Made by a program: the position numbers and the translations under genes. Source: Gammaproteobacteria bacterium (GTDB taxonomy: Bacteria > Pseudomonadota > Gammaproteobacteria > Thiohalomonadales > Thiohalomonadaceae). Taken from it: a DNA stretch of 64,000 bases. This document shows, in pieces, positions 55,538 to 64,000 of the stretch. The stretch lies in NCBI GenBank assembly GCA_023228645.1, contig JALOAT010000010.1, positions 1 to 64,000 on the forward strand, written 5' to 3'. Position 1 is the first letter of the stretch. Each line of letters opens with the position of its first letter. The notes beneath the pieces were generated by a model, which had not been told where the DNA came from, did not search any database, and saw only the letters and a list, made by a program, of their open reading frames with translations.

Positions 55538-55876
55538 TTACAGTGCGTCCGGCCCGGTCTCGCCGGTGCGGATGCGCATCACGTGCTCGAGATCGAACAC
55601 GAACACCTTGCCGTCGCCGATCTTGCCGGTATTCGCCGCCTTGCCGATGGCCTCGACAACGCGATCGACCAGGCTCAGCGGCACCGCTGCCTCGATCTTC
55701 ACCTTCGGCAGGAAATCGACGACGTATTCCGCGCCGCGATACAGCTCGGTATGCCCTTTCTGACGTCCGAAGCCCTTCACCTCGGTGACCGTGATGCCCT
55801 GCACGCCCACGTCGGACAGGGCCTCACGCACGTCATCGAGCTTGAACGGCTTGATGATGGCGGTAATCAGTTTCAT
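55538..55876 (-). CDS. glnK: nitrogen regulatory P-II protein GlnK
   Basis: 112 residues, the exact P-II length. The T-loop carries Tyr51 for uridylylation (RGAEYVVDF), and ITAIIKPFKLDDVREAL and GKIGDGKVFVF are canonical. It senses ATP/ADP/2-oxoglutarate and regulates AmtB. The ATG at 55876 is used since the start of P-II proteins is MKLI. Located immediately upstream of amtB, hence glnK rather than glnB. Confidence 0.95.
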   Translation of the reverse strand: MKLITAIIKPFKLDDVREALSDVGVQGITVTEVKGFGRQKGHTELYRGAEYVVDFLPKVKIEAAVPLSLVDRVVEAIGKAANTGKIGDGKVFVFDLEHVMRIRTGETGPDAL

Positions 55877-55930
55877 GGTTTGCGTCCTCGCAGGTGGACC
55901 CGCCGATCGCAGGCGGGCGTTTTTCACGAC

Positions 55931-56632
55931 TCAGAAGCTCTTGGTCCAGGCGACGCTGAAGCGCGGATCGTCGTTGTCCTTGCCGTTGCTCACGCCGTCG
56001 AGATCGTTCTGATCGAAGGCGAAAGTGAAATCGCCGAAGTCACCGGCGGACTTGGTGAGGCCGATCCGGTAGTGCATGTAGTCCAGGTCAGTGCCTGCCT
56101 CGCCATCTTCATCGAAGGTGTAGGCACCTACGGTCAGACCGAGGGTGAATTCATCGGGCAGGACGAATTCCGCGCCGGCGTAGTAATAGAGGTCGCCCTC
56201 CATGAACGGCTGCGCAGCGGTGGGGTCGCTTTGTACGTCGCTGTTCACGGTGTAGGCGAGGCCCACGGTGAACATCTCGTAGCTGATGCTGCCGTACAGC
56301 TCGGTGAAATCGGCGTCGTCCGCGAGGGGGTACATGTAGTGGTTGACGCCCAGGTCATAACCGAGCGCGCCTGCTTCGCCGGAAAAACCCGCGTACACAT
56401 CGTGCTCGTAGGCGCCGTCGAGGTCGGAAAGCCAGGTGCCTGCGTAGAAGCCCGCGTCGTGCTCGTAATCGACGCCGCCCTGCACGGCGGAGCGATCGTC
56501 GTTCTGGGTGACGCCGCGCCAGAGATAGTTGCTGGTGACACCCACGTTGCCGGTCACGTCGGCGCAAGCGCTGCCGCTCACGAACAGGCCGGCAGCCAGC
56601 GTGGACAGTACAGTGGTGATGGTCTTGCTCAT
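55931..56632 (-). CDS. TorF-family putative porin
   Basis: 233 residues with signal peptide (VLSTLAAGLFVSGSACA) and strands typical of the TorF family: NVGVTSNYLWRGVTQNDDRSAVQGGVDYEHDAGFYAGTW, ending with SVAWTKSF and a C-terminal Phe. A sigma54 promoter lies 46-61 bases upstream of the ATG, and glnK-amtB follow on the same strand after 54 bases. It may help nitrogen sources cross the outer membrane, but this is inference from location. RBS AAGGAG. Confidence 0.9.
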   Translation of the reverse strand: MSKTITTVLSTLAAGLFVSGSACADVTGNVGVTSNYLWRGVTQNDDRSAVQGGVDYEHDAGFYAGTWLSDLDGAYEHDVYAGFSGEAGALGYDLGVNHYMYPLADDADFTELYGSISYEMFTVGLAYTVNSDVQSDPTAAQPFMEGDLYYYAGAEFVLPDEFTLGLTVGAYTFDEDGEAGTDLDYMHYRIGLTKSAGDFGDFTFAFDQNDLDGVSNGKDNDDPRFSVAWTKSF

Positions 56633-56677
56633 TGTTCTTGCTCCTTGCGGAATACCAGGGGAATGCAAGGGAGCATT

Positions 56678-56693
56678 TGCACGGGCTGTGCCA
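56678..56693 (-). promoter_or_regulatory. sigma54 promoter of the torF-glnK-amtB operon
   Basis: Read on the minus strand: TGGCACAGCCCGTGCA. This matches TGGCACGNNNNTTGCW with the GG and GC at exactly the right distance (-24/-12); only positions 7 and 12 of the motif differ. It lies 46 bases before the torF ATG, consistent with a short leader. Confidence 0.82.
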
Positions 56694-56788
56694 GTTGCGG
56701 GATTCACCGCGCAACCGGCTCGCAGGCGTAACAGCGCGTGTGAAACGGGGTCTTTGCCGCACCCTTAGGCAGCGACAGGAATGGCCTC

Positions 56789-56803
56789 GCACCTTTATAG
56801 TGC
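56789..56803. promoter_or_regulatory. NtrC-like enhancer site
   Basis: GCACCTTTATAGTGC is GCACC-N5-AGTGC, one mismatch from the NtrC-type palindrome GCACC-N5-GGTGC. Its centre lies about 110 bases upstream of the sigma54 -24/-12 elements, a typical enhancer distance. Only one clear site is seen. Confidence 0.65.
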
Positions 56804-56859
56804 GCGGCCGGACGCGGGCGATTACCCTAAAATCAAACCATCACGATGGGGGAGCACTA

Positions 56860-57117
56860 ATGAACAATCCGGGATTCATCGATGAGCTGTCGCGGCGCAT
56901 TGCCGGCATCCTCCCGCCGGGTGCGCGGGACCTGCAACACGATATGGAGAAGAACGTGCGCGCCATGTTGCACAGCACGTTCGCCCACCTGGACCTGGTG
57001 ACACGCGAGGATTTCGAGGTCCAGACGCGCGTACTGGAACATACGCGCGCGAAGCTCATGGCCCTGGAAAAGCAGGTCGCCGAGTTGGAAGCCCGCTGCG
57101 GCGGAAAGGCACCCTAA
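56860..57117 (+). CDS. ubiK: ubiquinone biosynthesis accessory factor UbiK
   Basis: 85 residues, the length of UbiK (YqiC/BMFP family). FIDELSRRIAGILPPGARDLQHDMEKNVRAMLHSTFAHLDLVTREDFEVQ and a C-terminal coiled coil (LMALEKQVAELEARCGG) match. It assists assembly of ubiquinone synthesis enzymes. It is transcribed divergently from torF; the 227-base space holds the sigma54 promoter. RBS GGGGGAG. Confidence 0.93.
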   Translation: MNNPGFIDELSRRIAGILPPGARDLQHDMEKNVRAMLHSTFAHLDLVTREDFEVQTRVLEHTRAKLMALEKQVAELEARCGGKAP

Positions 57118-57540
57118 TCTGGCGCCAAGTGACTAGGCAGGGCTCTGATTGAAGTCCCCTCTCCCTGTCCCTCTCCCGGAGGGCTGTCGTTGTAGCCAGC
57201 CCTTCTTGCTCCCTCTCCCTCCGGGCTGTCTCTTGGTCACATTTCGCCGTTGTAGCCAGCCCTCCTTGCCCCCTCTCCTTCCGGGAGACGAGCGCATGGA
57301 TGCGCGAGGTACGACCCCATGGATGGGGGGAGGTAGACCGCGCCGGGAGCAAGCGGTCGAGAGCAACGCAGGGAGCGGTTGCCGAAAGTTGGGGAGAGGG
57401 AATCGATTCAGATGTGATTGTTTGATCTCTCGATCCCCTCATCCTGTCCTTCGGCAACCGCTGCTCTTCTCCGTGGCCCGCGGCCTCCGTAGTTCCAGCT
57501 TTTTTCTAGGCCGGGCTGGCGTTATTCAGCGCTTTCCTGA
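57118..57540. other. non-coding region with repeats between ubiK and the membrane gene
   Basis: About 420 bases. The first part carries a ~38-base unit present twice (57187-57224 and 57248-57286, period about 61): CGTTGTAGCCAGCCCT followed by a C/T-rich stretch ending in CTCCGGG or TTCCGGG. It is followed by the second copy of the paired-hairpin repeat. No gene is seen. Confidence 0.7.
57284..57470. repeat. dispersed paired-hairpin repeat, copy 2
   Basis: In reverse complement it matches copy 1 at 48847-48916. Its hairpins are GCGCAT-GG-ATGCGC (57292-57305) and CCCCAT-GG-ATGGGG (57315-57328). The second has a C-G pair where copy 1 has T-A. AGCGGTTGCCGAA (about 57373) is repeated inverted as TTCGGCAACCGCT (about 57450), so this copy is itself part of a larger palindrome. 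Confidence 0.65.
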
Positions 57541-58254
57541 TCAGCCCAGCTGTGCCGGATGCCGGCCCTCGGGCGCAACCGGAACCGGCGTGATTTCCTC
57601 GCGCCACAGGCCGAGGGCGCCCGCCAGCACCAGGGTGATCCCCGCCATCTCGAGCCATTCCTCGCAGGCGATCGCCAGGCTCTGTTGCAGGAGCGTTGCA
57701 GCCTGCGCCAATCCGTAGCCGATCACCTCGACACCCACTGCGCCACTCACGAACACCACGAGCCCGCCCGCCACCCGCACACTCGGCCCGCGGAAATGAC
57801 GCCAGAGAAAACGCAGGCGGGAAATGGAGACGAGCAGAAAAGCGCATCCTGCCGCGAGGTAGAGGGTGATCCAGATGCCGTGCCCGCCCTCGAAGCGCGG
57901 CAGCCAGCCGTAACGCGCCAGCCCGGCGGTGAGCGCCTCGTGGAGGGACAACGCCTCGTCTGCGGAGAGGAACACGAACGCAAGGCCCAGCACCGCGAGG
58001 AACCCGCGGCCGAGGGGTGCGAGGGCCCCCGGGCGGCGCGCCTTGAGCAGCAGCACCACGCCCACGGCACACAGCTGAATCGAGGAAAACCAGGCGGCGA
58101 TGCTCTGCTCGCCGTCCAGGTCGACGAGACGGCGCACGAACCAGAACGGGCTGCCAAGTGCACACTCCAAGAGGAAAAGGATCACCAAAGATGCTTCGAA
58201 CAGCAGCAGCCCGCTGACCAGGAGATGGACGTCCCTGCGTGTGAGCGTGTCCAT
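57541..58254 (-). CDS. unrecognised polytopic membrane protein
   Basis: About 237 residues with six to seven hydrophobic segments (for example HLLVSGLLLFEASLVILFLLE, LAVLGLAFVFLSADEALSLHEAL, WITLYLAAGCAFLLVSISRL, VAGGLVVFVSGAVGVEVIGYG). The EALSLHEAL and ACEEWLEMAG segments carry acidic/His residues, but I recognise no family. ATG at 58254 (MDTLTRRDVH) is used; 58281 is an alternative. Divergent from comM. Confidence 0.68.
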   Translation of the reverse strand: MDTLTRRDVHLLVSGLLLFEASLVILFLLECALGSPFWFVRRLVDLDGEQSIAAWFSSIQLCAVGVVLLLKARRPGALAPLGRGFLAVLGLAFVFLSADEALSLHEALTAGLARYGWLPRFEGGHGIWITLYLAAGCAFLLVSISRLRFLWRHFRGPSVRVAGGLVVFVSGAVGVEVIGYGLAQAATLLQQSLAIACEEWLEMAGITLVLAGALGLWREEITPVPVAPEGRHPAQLG

Positions 58255-58370
58255 GGGCATGGCTTGCGTGGGGCGAGGCAAAAAGCATGGCCTGAGCCAC
58301 GGGAATTGCCAGGCGTTCCCAAGCGATCGTCGATCCGGTATGTTCTGCGCATCCAGGGAAGGAATGCATC

Positions 58371-59867
<1,497 letters not shown>

Positions 59868-59978
59868 TCTCGCGCGAGCCGCCTTGGGAATCAAGCAATT
59901 GCAGCCACCGCCCCAAGTCGGACCCGCGCCCGGGCGGCGCGTGGAGTAAAATGGCGCGCCCTGCGAAACACCCGGTCC

Positions 59979-62000
59979 ATGCATAGTCTCAATCCCCGCC
60001 AGAAAGAAGCCGCGCGCTACATCGACGGCCCCTTGCTCGTGCTCGCCGGCGCGGGCAGCGGCAAGACGCGCGTCATCACCCAGAAGATCGCCTTCCTGAT
60101 CCAGCAGTGTGGCATCGCGCCCCGCAACATCGCCGCCGTCACCTTTACCAACAAGGCGGCGCGCGAGATGAAGGAGCGCGTGGGCAAGCTCATGCAGGGC
60201 AAGGAGTCGCGCGGCCTGCGCGTATCCACCTTCCACACCCTGGGCTTGGACATCCTCAAGCGTGAGCTGAAGCTGGCGAGGCTCAAGAGCGGCTTTTCCA
60301 TTTTCGACAGCCAGGACAGCGCCGGCCTCATCCGCGAGCTGCTGCGCCGCGACGCGGGCGCGGACGATCTGGCCGAACAGGTGCAATGGCGCATCTCGCG
60401 CTGGAAAAACGGCTTCGTCGGCCCCGCCGAGGCGGCCATGAACGCGGCCGATATGCAGGAACACGCCGCTGCCAAGGTGTATGAGGAATACAACCGCCAC
60501 CTGCGCGCCTACAACGCGGTGGACTTCGACGACCTCATCATGCTGCCGGTGCTGCTGTTCCGCGAGCACCCCGAGGCGCTGGAGCGCTGGCAGAACCAGA
60601 TCCGCTACCTGCTGGTCGACGAATACCAGGACACCAATGCCACCCAGTACCAGCTGGTGCGCATGCTGGTGGGCGTACGCGGCGCGCTCACGGTGGTGGG
60701 CGACGACGACCAGTCCATCTACGCCTGGCGCGGCGCGCAGCCCGAGAATCTGGCGCTGCTGAAGAACGACTTCCCGAACCTGAAGGTGGTGAAGCTGGAG
60801 CAGAACTACCGCTCCATGGCGCGCATCCTCAAGGCCGCCAACCAACTCATCGCCAACAACCCGCACGTGTTCGAGAAACAGCTGTGGAGCGAGATGGGCC
60901 ATGGCGATCCGCTGCGGGTAATCACCGTGCGCGATGATGACCACGAGGCCGAACGCGTGGTCTCGGAGATCATCACCCATCGCTTCAGGCACCGCACCGA
61001 GTACGGCGAGTACGCCATCCTCTACCGCGGCAATCACCAGTCGCGGCTGTTCGAGAAGGCCCTGCGCGAGCAGCGCATCCCCTACATCCTCTCCGGCGGC
61101 CAGTCCTTTTTCGCCCACGCGGAGATCAAGGACATCATGGGTTACCTGCGCCTGCTGGTGAATCCGGACGACGACGCGGCGTTCCTGCGCGTGGTGAACA
61201 CACCCAAGCGCGAGATCGGCCCGACCACCGTGGAGAAGCTGGTGCACTACGCGGCCATGCGCCAGACCAGCCTGTTCGGCGCCTGCCACGAGCTCGGGCT
61301 CGGCCAGCACCTCAACGACCGCGCCGCGGACCGGCTGCGCCGCTTCGGCGAGTGGATCGTCGACATCGAGGACCGCGCCAAGCGCGGCAACGTCATTGAG
61401 GCGGTGCGCGATCTCATCAAGGAGATCGATTACGAGACGTGGCTGAACGACACCAGCAAGGACCTCAAGCAGGCCGAGCGGCGCATGGGCAACGTGTGGG
61501 AACTGGTGGACTGGCTCAAGCGCATGAGCGAGCCCGAGCCCGGGGAGGTCGTGGCGGCGGAACCCACCTTGCAGGACCTGGTGAACCGCATGACGCTCAT
61601 GGACATCCTCGACCGCAATAACGAGGAAAAGGGCGGCGACGCGGTGCGCCTGATGACCCTGCACGCGGCCAAGGGGCTGGAGTTCCCGCACGTGTTCCTG
61701 GTGGGCATGGAAGAGATGCTGCTGCCCCACCGCAGCGCCGTGGAAGAGGACAATGTGGAGGAAGAGCGCCGCCTCGCCTACGTGGGCATCACCCGCGCCC
61801 AGAAGACCCTCACCTTCACCCTCGCCGAACGCCGCCGCAAGGGCGGCGAACTGGTGCGCTGCGAGCCTTCACGCTTCCTCCAGGAACTGCCCCAGGACGA
61901 CCTGCAATGGGAAGGTGGCGGTGTGGAACTACCCAAGGAAGAACGCCAGGAGCGCGGCAAGGCGCACCTGGCCAACCTGCGCGGCATGCTGGGCCAGTAG
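59979..62000 (+). CDS. rep: ATP-dependent DNA helicase Rep
   Basis: 673 residues, SF1A. Motifs: LNPRQKEAARYIDGPLLVLAGAGSGKTRVI, AVTFTNKAAREMKERV, VDEYQDTN, VVGDDDQSIYAWRGAQPEN, and LMTLHAAKGLEFPHVFLVG. Length and N-terminal start (MHSLNPRQKEA) match Rep rather than UvrD (about 720). Rep unwinds 3'-5' and clears proteins in front of the replisome. It is in the priA-like replication/repair set here. A convergent hupE gene ends 2 bases away. Confidence 0.93.
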   Translation: MHSLNPRQKEAARYIDGPLLVLAGAGSGKTRVITQKIAFLIQQCGIAPRNIAAVTFTNKAAREMKERVGKLMQGKESRGLRVSTFHTLGLDILKRELKLARLKSGFSIFDSQDSAGLIRELLRRDAGADDLAEQVQWRISRWKNGFVGPAEAAMNAADMQEHAAAKVYEEYNRHLRAYNAVDFDDLIMLPVLLFREHPEALERWQNQIRYLLVDEYQDTNATQYQLVRMLVGVRGALTVVGDDDQSIYAWRGAQPENLALLKNDFPNLKVVKLEQNYRSMARILKAANQLIANNPHVFEKQLWSEMGHGDPLRVITVRDDDHEAERVVSEIITHRFRHRTEYGEYAILYRGNHQSRLFEKALREQRIPYILSGGQSFFAHAEIKDIMGYLRLLVNPDDDAAFLRVVNTPKREIGPTTVEKLVHYAAMRQTSLFGACHELGLGQHLNDRAADRLRRFGEWIVDIEDRAKRGNVIEAVRDLIKEIDYETWLNDTSKDLKQAERRMGNVWELVDWLKRMSEPEPGEVVAAEPTLQDLVNRMTLMDILDRNNEEKGGDAVRLMTLHAAKGLEFPHVFLVGMEEMLLPHRSAVEEDNVEEERRLAYVGITRAQKTLTFTLAERRRKGGELVRCEPSRFLQELPQDDLQWEGGGVELPKEERQERGKAHLANLRGMLGQ

Positions 62001-62002
62001 GC

Positions 62003-62587
62003 CTACGCGCCGATGAGATAAAGCCCGCCGCCCGTGAGGGCCACGCCCGAATAGCGCAGCAGGCGCTCCGAGGCGCAGGCCCGCGCCGCCAGACCAACGA
62101 GTAGGCCACCCGCGTGCAGCGCGGCGGTGGCCAGCATGAAGCCGGCGCCGTAGAGCAGGCCGGACGCGGCGAGCGGCATCTCCGTGCCGTGGGCATGGCC
62201 GTGGAACACGGCGAAGCCACCGATCAGCGCCAGGCCAACGGCGGGCGTCACCTGCCGGCCAAACAGCACCAGCAGACCGAACGCCGTCACCGAGGCGGCG
62301 ATGCCGAGCTCCACCTTGGGCAGTGTGACGCCGGCCACCGCCAGCGCGGCGGCGAGCGTCATGAGGGCGAGGAAGGCCAGCGGCGCGAGCCATGGCATCC
62401 TGCCGCCACGCTGCGCGGCCCACAGGCCGACCGCGACCATCGCGAGCAGGTGGTCCACACCGGCCAGCGGGTGAACGAAACCGTGAGAGAGCCCGCCCGG
62501 ATCGCCGATGCCGGTGTGGGCAAAGGCCGCCGGGGTGGCGAGCAGTGAAAAAAGCGCAACTACGCGCTGAGGCATCTTCCTGTGCAT
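62003..62587 (-). CDS. HupE/UreJ-type metal transporter-like protein
   Basis: 194 residues with a signal peptide-like N-terminus (LFSLLATPAAFA) and about six membrane segments. The family signature HTGIGDPGGLSHGFVHPLAGVDHLLAMVAVGLWA is clearly present, as is FHGHAHGTEMP with its His-rich loop. HupE/UreJ proteins are nickel/cobalt transporters linked to hydrogenase or urease; neither is in this window, so its metal is uncertain. Confidence 0.9.
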   Translation of the reverse strand: MHRKMPQRVVALFSLLATPAAFAHTGIGDPGGLSHGFVHPLAGVDHLLAMVAVGLWAAQRGGRMPWLAPLAFLALMTLAAALAVAGVTLPKVELGIAASVTAFGLLVLFGRQVTPAVGLALIGGFAVFHGHAHGTEMPLAASGLLYGAGFMLATAALHAGGLLVGLAARACASERLLRYSGVALTGGGLYLIGA

Positions 62588-62693
62588 GGTTCACTCCGGC
62601 AGGTAGCAGTCGGCGGGACCCAAGCCCCGCCGACGATACTAGCACCGCCATTGCCACCAGACACTCGGAGCAACCCCGACCTTCGGTGCATCA

Positions 62694-63089
62694 TCAATGC
62701 GGGCGATCCGCCGGGTGAGCCTTGCGATAGCTCACGCGGTAGAAGAACCCCATGTACAGCGCGAACGCCGTAATCGCGAGGTGCAGCCACACATCGGCCC
62801 AGTTGTGGGCCATGACGCCGAGCAGCGGGCTGTTGCCGGCCGCAAGTCCGATCAGGAAAAGCACGCCATAGATGATGCCGAAGATCTGGAAATACAGCCG
62901 CGATGCCCGCTCGCTGGTCAGGCCCACCCAGACCGCCACGGCGCCGGTCAGCAGGTGCACCGTATTGTGCAAGCCATCCACAGCGAACAACCCGAATAAC
63001 AACCCGTTCGGCGTCAGCGGGCCGATGAAGCCGAGAATCCCGACCACCAGCATGATGATGCCGAACCACGTTGCAGCCTTCATCAACAT
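62694..63089 (-). CDS. DUF4383-type membrane protein
   Basis: 131 residues with four hydrophobic segments; NGLLFGLFAVDGLHNTVHLLTGAVAVWVG and DVWLHLAITAFALYMGFF match the DUF4383 pattern ('d..HN..Hl..G.v.l..g', 'D..lHl..a'). The His residues of the family are present. Function unknown. The ATG at 63089 has GGAGG 7 bases upstream; MKAATW at 63083 is alternative. Confidence 0.75.
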   Translation of the reverse strand: MLMKAATWFGIIMLVVGILGFIGPLTPNGLLFGLFAVDGLHNTVHLLTGAVAVWVGLTSERASRLYFQIFGIIYGVLFLIGLAAGNSPLLGVMAHNWADVWLHLAITAFALYMGFFYRVSYRKAHPADRPH

Positions 63090-63388
63090 GGTACGTCCTC
63101 CGCGTTCACGGACACGCCTTGTCCTGACGTCGATCCCTTCGCCTTACTTCAAGTGTAGGGTCAGGCTGTAGGGCGGGGCTGTGCGCTTCCGTGAATCGGA
63201 CCCCACCAATCGATGCAATCGGCCTTCACGGATCGTGCTGATGCGACAACGCGAAGGTCGCGGAGGCCGCGGAGAAAGGCTTTCGACCACGGAATATCAC
63301 CTTGTGGGGGGCTCCGTATCTCTGTGGCTCTGTATTGAATTCTTGAGGGTCACCCTTGCGACCTCCGCGTCAAATCTCCTGGCCAAGA
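63090..63388. other. gap with a decayed copy of the iterated inverted repeat
   Basis: About 300 bases between the DUF4383 gene and the partial EamA gene. The only recognisable feature is the inverted repeat at 63248-63373. I see no promoter-quality motif. Confidence 0.5.
63248..63373. repeat. MITE-like inverted repeat, copy 3 (decayed)
   Basis: The left end AACGCGAAGGTCGCGGAGGC and right end, reverse complement of GCGACCTCCGCGT, resemble the termini of copies 1 and 2, but the iteration is shorter and the arms poorer. The centre (TCTCTGTGGCTCTGTATTG) also differs, so only the ends are shared. Confidence 0.6.
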
Positions 63389-64000
63389 TCAGGCGCGGCG
63401 CGCCTCAATCAGCGCGGCCGCAAAGATGAGCGTACCACCGGCCAGTTCCTTGCTGCCCAGGGTCTCGCCACCGATGAGCGTGGCGGAGACCACGGCCACA
63501 AGCAGCTCGGTAATGAGGATGATGGAGGCCCGTCCGGTCTCGAGGCGCGTGACGGCCCACTGGGTGAGCAAGGTGGCAAGCAACAGCCAGCCCAGGCCGA
63601 AGCCAGCCAGCGACGCCCACCCGGATGCAGGCACCACCGGCATGGGCGTGGCCTGCGCCCCCATGAGCAGCAGCGCCATGAGCGCGCAGCCTGCGAAGAC
63701 GACGCCACTTTTCGTGGCGGTCGGAATGCGCTGGGCGGCGCGGGTCGCCACATTGTTCAGCGCGAAGGCCATGCCCGCGGTGATTGCCAGGAAATCCACC
63801 GGGGTAGGCCGTGTGGCGAGGACACCCCAGGCCCCCAACACGAGGAATGCGCCGGCAAGGGCGAGCACGACCCCCACGGCACGCTGCCTATCGATGTGCT
63901 CGCCGAGAAACACACGCCCACCGAGGACACCCCACACGGGCGCCAGATAGAACAGCATCATCGCACGCACCACTTCACCGAGGATCATGGCCTCGGCGAA
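63389..64000 (-). CDS. EamA/DMT-type transporter, 5' part missing (runs past window end)
   Basis: The frame is still open at the window edge, so the protein's N-terminus is outside; about 204 residues are seen. There are at least six hydrophobic segments; the second half has GAFLVLGAWGVLATRP and the typical EamA pattern (AGMAFALNNVATRAAQRIP, ending TELLVAVVSATLIGGETLGSKELAGGTLIFAAALIEARR). A drug/metabolite exporter; substrate unknown. Confidence 0.85.
   Translation of the reverse strand, partial: FAEAMILGEVVRAMMLFYLAPVWGVLGGRVFLGEHIDRQRAVGVVLALAGAFLVLGAWGVLATRPTPVDFLAITAGMAFALNNVATRAAQRIPTATKSGVVFAGCALMALLLMGAQATPMPVVPASGWASLAGFGLGWLLLATLLTQWAVTRLETGRASIILITELLVAVVSATLIGGETLGSKELAGGTLIFAAALIEARRA

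Noticed and set aside
54467..56731. 754-residue plus-strand frame across amtB, glnK and torF
   Set aside because: It reads through three real genes on the opposite strand and is low-complexity His/Gln/Val-rich; no RBS or domain supports it.
57187..57286. Tandem repeat as a possible CRISPR
   Set aside because: Only two C/T-rich units about 61 bases apart; the spacer is not distinct and the units resemble other intergenic REP-like sequence.

Overview
This is a GC-rich (roughly two-thirds G+C by eye), densely coded chromosomal segment from a gammaproteobacterium. The evidence is gene content and order. argH-algZ-hemC-hemD-hemX-hemY, priA-argS-SPOR protein, and glnK-amtB-ubiK-comM-rep all resemble Pseudomonas-type neighbourhoods, and HemX/HemY, UbiK, ComM and AlgZ are typical of this class. 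I cannot name the genus. Two exported thioredoxin-like proteins and a DsrE-like domain would fit a sulfur-oxidising lineage such as the Chromatiales, but that is only a guess. No rRNA, tRNA, CRISPR array, phage or transposase gene was seen.

Layout. 0-2.6 kb: the end of an unrecognised CDS, a sulfotransferase and a GNAT protein. 2.6-9.5 kb: argH, a truncated algZ-like sensor broken at a GC-rich inverted-repeat element, an exported thioredoxin, then hemC, a fused hemD-hemX and hemY. 9.5-16.5 kb: a rhodanese, a TtcA-like tRNA thiolase, a lipid A acyltransferase whose C-terminus lies in another copy of the repeat, a fructosamine-kinase-like gene, terB and glycogen phosphorylase. 16-21.5 kb: a CBS protein, DUF3579, NDH-2, a large inverted repeat and small conserved genes. 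21.6-32 kb: an OsmC-DUF2267 fusion, an HDOD protein, a histidine kinase, DUF502, a CPBP protease, entericidin, a RatA-like protein, DUF1992, an HPF/cold-shock fusion and PolX. 32-35.5 kb: a Nudix hydrolase, an ECF sigma factor, and an anti-sigma factor with a DsrE-like C-terminal domain. 35.5-36.2 kb: a non-coding region with two diverged direct repeats, each carrying a cluster of DnaA boxes. 36.2-43.6 kb: priA, a DUF2384/RES toxin-antitoxin pair, argS, a SPOR protein and two paralogous outer-membrane barrels. 43.6-48.6 kb: a REP-like doublet, speA, speE and an MFS transporter. 48.6-52 kb: a dispersed repeat and an exported cluster (propeller, CGWC thioredoxin, PIG-L-like lipoprotein). 52-57 kb: DUF4124, an iron exporter (FetAB type) and a torF-glnK-amtB operon with a convincing sigma54 promoter and NtrC-like site. 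57-64 kb: repeats, a membrane protein, comM, rep, hupE-like, DUF4383 and a partial EamA transporter.

The most noteworthy items are the anti-sigma/DsrE fusion next to a sigma factor with a CxxC linker, the duplicated DnaA-box region beside priA, the algZ truncation with loss of algR, the sigma54/NtrC control region that places a porin at the head of glnK-amtB, and several small structured repeat families. Two gene fusions (hemDX and osmC-DUF2267) keep a ribosome-binding site before the second domain.
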